In this document: piece after piece, positions 5,119 to 8,454 of the stretch
Layout of the letters: the number at the start of each line of letters is the position of its first letter
Numbering within the stretch: position 1 is the first letter of the stretch
Assembly (NCBI GenBank): GCA_964525485.1
Contig: CAZGHH010000035.1
Span: 1 to 8,454, forward strand
Reading direction: 5' to 3'
DNA length: 8,454 bases
From: DAONBD01 sp964525485
Lineage (GTDB): Bacteria; Patescibacteriota; Gracilibacteria; UBA1369; LOWO2-01-FULL-3
Program-made: the position numbers and the translations under genes
Notes under the pieces: model-generated
Databases searched by the model: none
Told to the model about the DNA's origin: nothing
The model's input: only the letters and a program-made list of their open reading frames with translations

Positions 5119-6690
5119 ATGAGTGTTGCTCGCAAAATTCTTTCGAACACAATTTGGCAGATAATCGGCCGTTTCAGCATGGCTGCGCTTGCTATAATCA
5201 CGCTAAAAATCGCGACAAATTATTTGAGCATAGAAGGCTATGGACAGTATGCGGTCACCTATGAATTTTTGGCTTTCTTCAGCATTGCAGCTGACATGGG
5301 GCTTTTTACAATTGCAATAACAGAGATGTCGAAGGACGAGAAAAAAATCCCGAAAATCATAGGGAATATACTCACGCTTAGGACGATTTTTGTCGTTTTT
5401 ATGATGCTTGTTGCGATCGGAGCGGTATTTATGATTCCGAAATATTCGGGAAGCTTAATTCCGCTTGGTGTTTCGATAGCGACGCTTTCAATTTTCTTCA
5501 CAATAACGAACGGCACGATCACATCCGTTCTTCAGACGAAACTCAAAATGCACATTGCCTCGATGGCCCAGATTCTCGGTAAAGTTATTATGATTTTAGG
5601 AATGCTTTTTGTCGCATATTATTTGTTTCCGCAAAATCCTGGTGAAATGCAAATTGGATCAATTCAAGCATTGTCAAACGAAGCACTGCCTGTGCAACCA
5701 AGAGACCTCTCAATACCATTTTATGGAATGATAATTGCTGGGGTAGTTGGTAATTTTGCGATGCTGATTTTTACTTATTTTAATGTGCGACGCATAACTC
5801 CTTTGGTATTTCAATTTGACCTAGAGTTTTGCAAAGAAATTTTAAAAAAATCACTACCCTACGGCGTCGCCCTTATTTTAAACACGATTTACTTCCGCAT
5901 TGATTCAATACTTTTGTCTCTCATAAAAGACGCACAAGAAGTTGGTATTTATGCAGTTGCAATGCGCATCATAGACGCAGTTTCGATCATCCCACTTTTC
6001 TTTATGAATTCAGTTTTACCAGTGCTTACACGTTCAATGTCAGAAAAAAATACTGAAAAATCTAGAACGATCATTCGCCACAGTTTCGATTTTTTATCAG
6101 CACTTGCATTTCCATTTCTAATCGGTGCGTTCGCACTCGCCTACCCGCTCATAGCGATAGTATCCAGCCCTGCATTTTTAAGCAGGCTCGACGAAGGCTT
6201 TTACGGCTCCGACATCGCGCTCAAGATCCTGATGTTTGCGATGGCTCTGCAATTTCTTTCTACATTATTTATGTTCATTCTCCTATCGCTCGACAAACAA
6301 AAGAAAATTTTATATATCAATCTCGCGGCGGTGATTTTTAACATTATCGGCAATATTTTAATCATCCCGACATACGGTTTCCGCGGATCAGCATTTATCT
6401 CAGTCCTCTCCGCCGCAATCATCCTGACTCTCTCCGCTCGCACAGCCTACAAACATTTCAAATTCTCACTAAACCCATTCACCACAATAAAAATAATCGC
6501 TTCATCAATAGTGATGGGCTTGTTCGTCTACTACGCGCAACCGCTTTCATTTCAATACATGCAAAACGCCGGCTTGCTCGTCCTAATCCCCCTTGCAGGC
6601 ATTCTTTATTTCAGCCTCCTTATACTCACAAAAGCAGTCACTCCTTCAATGTTGAAGCTCCTGAAGAAAAGTGAGCCTGAAAAAACATAG
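5119..6690 (+). CDS. Polysaccharide/oligosaccharide flippase, MATE/MOP superfamily (Wzx-like)
   Basis: This 523-residue integral membrane protein has about 14 hydrophobic segments (roughly 11-31, 45-65, 88-107, 114-131, 150-169, 200-220, 245-268, 284-303, 325-348, 366-390, 397-416, 424-441, 455-473, 484-503). This is the size and layout of flippases that move lipid-linked saccharides across the cytoplasmic membrane. Family-like stretches are 'YLSIEGYGQYAVTYEF' at 35-50, 'LPYGVALILNTIYFRIDSI' at 246-264 and 'PTYGFRGSAFISVL' at 417-430. A polar loop of about 29 residues (171-199) between segments 5 and 6 should face outside. MurJ, the lipid II flippase of the same superfamily, is the main alternative because murD is next door. 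The N-terminal motif resembles Wzx/RfbX more, so I give no symbol. It starts at ATG 5119 without a visible Shine-Dalgarno and ends in TAG. No glycosyltransferase genes are adjacent. Confidence 0.9.
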   Translation: MSVARKILSNTIWQIIGRFSMAALAIITLKIATNYLSIEGYGQYAVTYEFLAFFSIAADMGLFTIAITEMSKDEKKIPKIIGNILTLRTIFVVFMMLVAIGAVFMIPKYSGSLIPLGVSIATLSIFFTITNGTITSVLQTKLKMHIASMAQILGKVIMILGMLFVAYYLFPQNPGEMQIGSIQALSNEALPVQPRDLSIPFYGMIIAGVVGNFAMLIFTYFNVRRITPLVFQFDLEFCKEILKKSLPYGVALILNTIYFRIDSILLSLIKDAQEVGIYAVAMRIIDAVSIIPLFFMNSVLPVLTRSMSEKNTEKSRTIIRHSFDFLSALAFPFLIGAFALAYPLIAIVSSPAFLSRLDEGFYGSDIALKILMFAMALQFLSTLFMFILLSLDKQKKILYINLAAVIFNIIGNILIIPTYGFRGSAFISVLSAAIILTLSARTAYKHFKFSLNPFTTIKIIASSIVMGLFVYYAQPLSFQYMQNAGLLVLIPLAGILYFSLLILTKAVTPSMLKLLKKSEPEKT

Positions 6691-6726
6691 CCGAAAAGCG
6701 TTTCTTTATGATTTGTATAAATTTCA

Positions 6727-8235
6727 CTACAACCCCTCCACCATCTCTATAAATTTCTTCCCTCGATCTTTGTAGTCTTTGAATTGATCGAAGCTCGCGG
6801 CCGCAGGCGACATTACGATCACGGCATTTTTCACTTTTTTTCGCACAATGTCAGTTTTGCCGGTTTTGAAACAAATTCCATCTCCGCTCACGATCTCACC
6901 TTTAGCTAAAATTTCCTCAGCATATTTTTTCGCCTTTGAAATAGCTTCTTTTAAATTTTTACACATCGCGAGTATAGTTGGACTTCCTTCACCTTCTTTT
7001 AATTTTTTCTCGGCGGTGTTTATCGCATCCCACATTTTCTCGGAAGTTTCGCCAAACAAAACAACTCCTTGCAAAGAAGGTTTTATTAAAATTTTTCTAG
7101 CCCATTCATAATAATCCAATCCTTTGTCCGACCCTCCTGCAATCAAAATAGTAGGCACATCAAAAGAATCCACAGCGGCCATTGAAGTCTGAGGATTTGT
7201 AGAAAAAGAATCATTGTAATATTTCACGCCATTCAAAGTACGCACAAACTCCAGTCTGTGAGGTAAGCCTTTGAATTTTTTCACAACCTTCTCAATCACC
7301 GCATCCGAAACACCGAATTCTTTCACAGCGGCAATAGCAGAGCAAACATTTTCAATATTATGAGACCCGATCAAAGCGACATTTCGCACAGGCATCACCA
7401 TCACAGATTTCCCGCTATGAGAATACATGATCACGCCTTCCTCTGTGTAAACCGCACCATCTCCATCCATTCCATTTTTGAGACCCTCGCCTCTCGGACT
7501 TATCCATGAAAGTCTTCCACGAACTTGAGGCTCATAATATTTAGAATATTCATAATCCTGATTCAAGATTGCCAAATCATCCTCGTCCTGGTGCGCCAAA
7601 ATTAACTCTTTTGCTCTCAAATATTCATCGCGATCCGGGTAATAATCCAAATGGTCACTGGTTGTATTTAGCAAGACGGCGACATGTGGACTTTTTTTCA
7701 AATCTCCAAGTTGGAAGCAACTCATTTCCAGTACGACCACGTCATCGCCTTTTAATTTATCTAAAAAATCAATTGGCGAATTTCCGATATTTCCTCCGAG
7801 ATAAGTATGTCGCTTTCGGCCTTTCATAGCCATTAAATAATCCCCGCTAGCAAAAGCCTCTTTTAAAATTTCATAAATCAAAGTCGAGGTAGTCCCTTTG
7901 CCTTTTGTACCGGTGACTCCCACGACAGCACAAGGACAGTTGTTCAAGAAAAACTGTGTTGGGGAGGTGATTTGAGCTCCGGCGAGCCTCGCGGCTACAA
8001 TTGAAGGATTGAAATAAGTGATGCCGGGACTGCGAAAAACAATATCGAAATCTCCAAGATCATCCAAATAATGTTCACCTAATCGCACAGAAACTCCATT
8101 AGGCATTTTTTCGTCCAAGTGAACGCGTTGATCACAAACAGTCACGTTGCTGTATTTATGTTTCAGTAAATATTTAAGCATCGATTTACCCTCGACACCG
8201 TACCCAAGAACCGCAATTTTACTTCGTTGATCCAT
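6727..8235 (-). CDS. murD: UDP-N-acetylmuramoyl-L-alanine--D-glutamate ligase
   Basis: MurD is the cytoplasmic ATP-dependent ligase that adds D-Glu to UDP-MurNAc-L-Ala in peptidoglycan precursor synthesis. At 502 residues it is longer than the E. coli enzyme (438). Domain order: an N-terminal Rossmann UDP-binding domain with 'VLGYGVEGKS' (9-18) and 'RSPGI' (68-72); a central ATPase domain with P-loop GVTGTKGKGTTS (106-117), 'LEMSCFQL' (169-176), 'NTTSDHLDYY' (190-199) and Lys209 at the expected carbamylated-lysine position; and a C-terminal domain with 'GLPHRLEFV' (323-331), 'NDSFSTNP' (341-348), 'AGGSDKG' (366-372) and 'MSPAAASFDQFKDYKDRG' (475-492). Oddities: GTKGKGT replaces the common GTNGKST/TT, Phe344 stands where E. 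coli has Lys in NDSKATN, and there are insertions near 126-145 and 447-470. It starts at ATG 8235 with no visible Shine-Dalgarno and ends in TAG. Arg codons are 12 of 18 CGN. Confidence 0.96.
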   Translation of the reverse strand: MDQRSKIAVLGYGVEGKSMLKYLLKHKYSNVTVCDQRVHLDEKMPNGVSVRLGEHYLDDLGDFDIVFRSPGITYFNPSIVAARLAGAQITSPTQFFLNNCPCAVVGVTGTKGKGTTSTLIYEILKEAFASGDYLMAMKGRKRHTYLGGNIGNSPIDFLDKLKGDDVVVLEMSCFQLGDLKKSPHVAVLLNTTSDHLDYYPDRDEYLRAKELILAHQDEDDLAILNQDYEYSKYYEPQVRGRLSWISPRGEGLKNGMDGDGAVYTEEGVIMYSHSGKSVMVMPVRNVALIGSHNIENVCSAIAAVKEFGVSDAVIEKVVKKFKGLPHRLEFVRTLNGVKYYNDSFSTNPQTSMAAVDSFDVPTILIAGGSDKGLDYYEWARKILIKPSLQGVVLFGETSEKMWDAINTAEKKLKEGEGSPTILAMCKNLKEAISKAKKYAEEILAKGEIVSGDGICFKTGKTDIVRKKVKNAVIVMSPAAASFDQFKDYKDRGKKFIEMVEGL

Positions 8236-8268
8236 TGATTAAAGAGGTTTAATTATTAGGAATTTTGG

Positions 8269-8299
8269 CGTCAATTCAAAGACAAGCCAGAGTCAATTC
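8269..8299 (-). promoter_or_regulatory. Direct repeat of GAATTGAC upstream of murD, possible -35 or operator
   Basis: GTCAATTC occurs on the plus strand at 8270-8277 and again at 8292-8299, 22 bases apart, about two helical turns. On the minus strand the copies contain TTGACG (8274-8269) and TTGACT (8296-8291), both -35-like, but neither has a convincing -10 at normal spacing. This could be an operator pair or coincidence. Confidence 0.3.
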
Positions 8300-8333
8300 T
8301 AAACCAATTTACCGAAAAACAAAAATTCGTTAT

Positions 8334-8362
8334 TTGGAATAATTAAGAATTTATGCTACAAT
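8334..8362 (+). promoter_or_regulatory. Predicted promoter for the gene at 8389
   Basis: TTGGAA (8334-8339) is followed after 17 bases by TACAAT (8357-8362), with an extended -10 TG at 8354-8355. The expected start of transcription is near 8369, about 20 bases before the ATG. Confidence 0.55.
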
Positions 8363-8388
8363 AGTATAAACACGATAAGTAATAACAG

Positions 8389-8454
8389 ATGAATAACGGA
8401 AAAAAAGATAAATTAACAGAGTGGATAACGAGGATTATAGAGAAAGGAGAAAAT
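8389..8454 (+). CDS. Start of an unidentified gene, cut by the window edge
   Basis: ATG 8389 opens a frame of 22 codons that runs off the right edge. The visible peptide is Lys-rich and charged, 'MNNGKKDKLTEWITRIIEKG', suggesting a cytoplasmic amphipathic helix start rather than a signal peptide. A good extended -10 promoter lies about 27 bases upstream, which supports a real gene start. It is divergent from murD. Too little is visible to name a family. Confidence 0.55.
   Translation, partial: MNNGKKDKLTEWITRIIEKGEN

Noticed and set aside
6691..6726. Terminator between the convergent flippase and murD genes
   Set aside because: Only a four-pair GAAA/TTTC stem is visible, with no GC-rich stem and T-run. 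The other convergent gaps (1203-1221, 3016-3051) also lack a convincing hairpin.
1..8454. UGA read as glycine, as in Gracilibacteria/Absconditabacteria
   Set aside because: RF2 is present and all long conserved genes are intact without internal TGA, so the standard bacterial code applies.

Overview
The window is AT-rich bacterial chromosome carrying four recognisable housekeeping or envelope genes between proteins I cannot identify. The recognisable genes are peptide deformylase (def), peptide chain release factor 2 (prfB), a MATE/MOP-superfamily polysaccharide flippase and MurD. A lineage of reduced-genome bacteria such as Patescibacteria/CPR would fit: core genes stand alone rather than in operons, convincing Shine-Dalgarno sites are nearly absent, and the MurD P-loop is a variant form. 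That assignment is inference. The genetic code is ordinary: all long genes read through without in-frame TGA, and an RF2 is present, which argues against the UGA=Gly code of Gracilibacteria and Absconditabacteria.

Layout from left to right. (1) The 3' part of a WG-repeat protein lies on +; its frame is open from the window edge, and a duplicated module of about 105 residues flanks the WG repeats. (2) def is convergent with it on -. (3) A near-consensus divergent promoter pair drives def leftward and an unknown gene rightward. (4) That unknown gene is followed by a membrane-anchored, cysteine-containing protein in the -1 frame; a run of seven A and a long open extension suggest the two are one frameshifted gene. 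(5) prfB on - is preceded by a second divergent promoter pair of the same geometry and by a short leader with UGA-ended small reading frames. (6) An unknown acidic, mostly helical protein lies on +. (7) The flippase on + is convergent with murD on -. (8) The beginning of another + gene is cut by the right edge.

How the genes relate. def and prfB act in translation: formyl removal from new proteins and UAA/UGA termination. MurD and the flippase act in the cell envelope: peptidoglycan precursor synthesis and lipid-linked saccharide export. No multi-gene operon joins them. The most interesting signals are regulatory or recoding-related: the A7 frameshift candidate at 2416-2422, the UGA-ended leader frames overlapping the prfB start although no normal gene here ends in TGA, and the repeated shared -35 divergent promoter. 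No tRNA, rRNA, CRISPR array, insertion sequence or attachment site was seen, and no gene-free stretch exceeds 300 bases.
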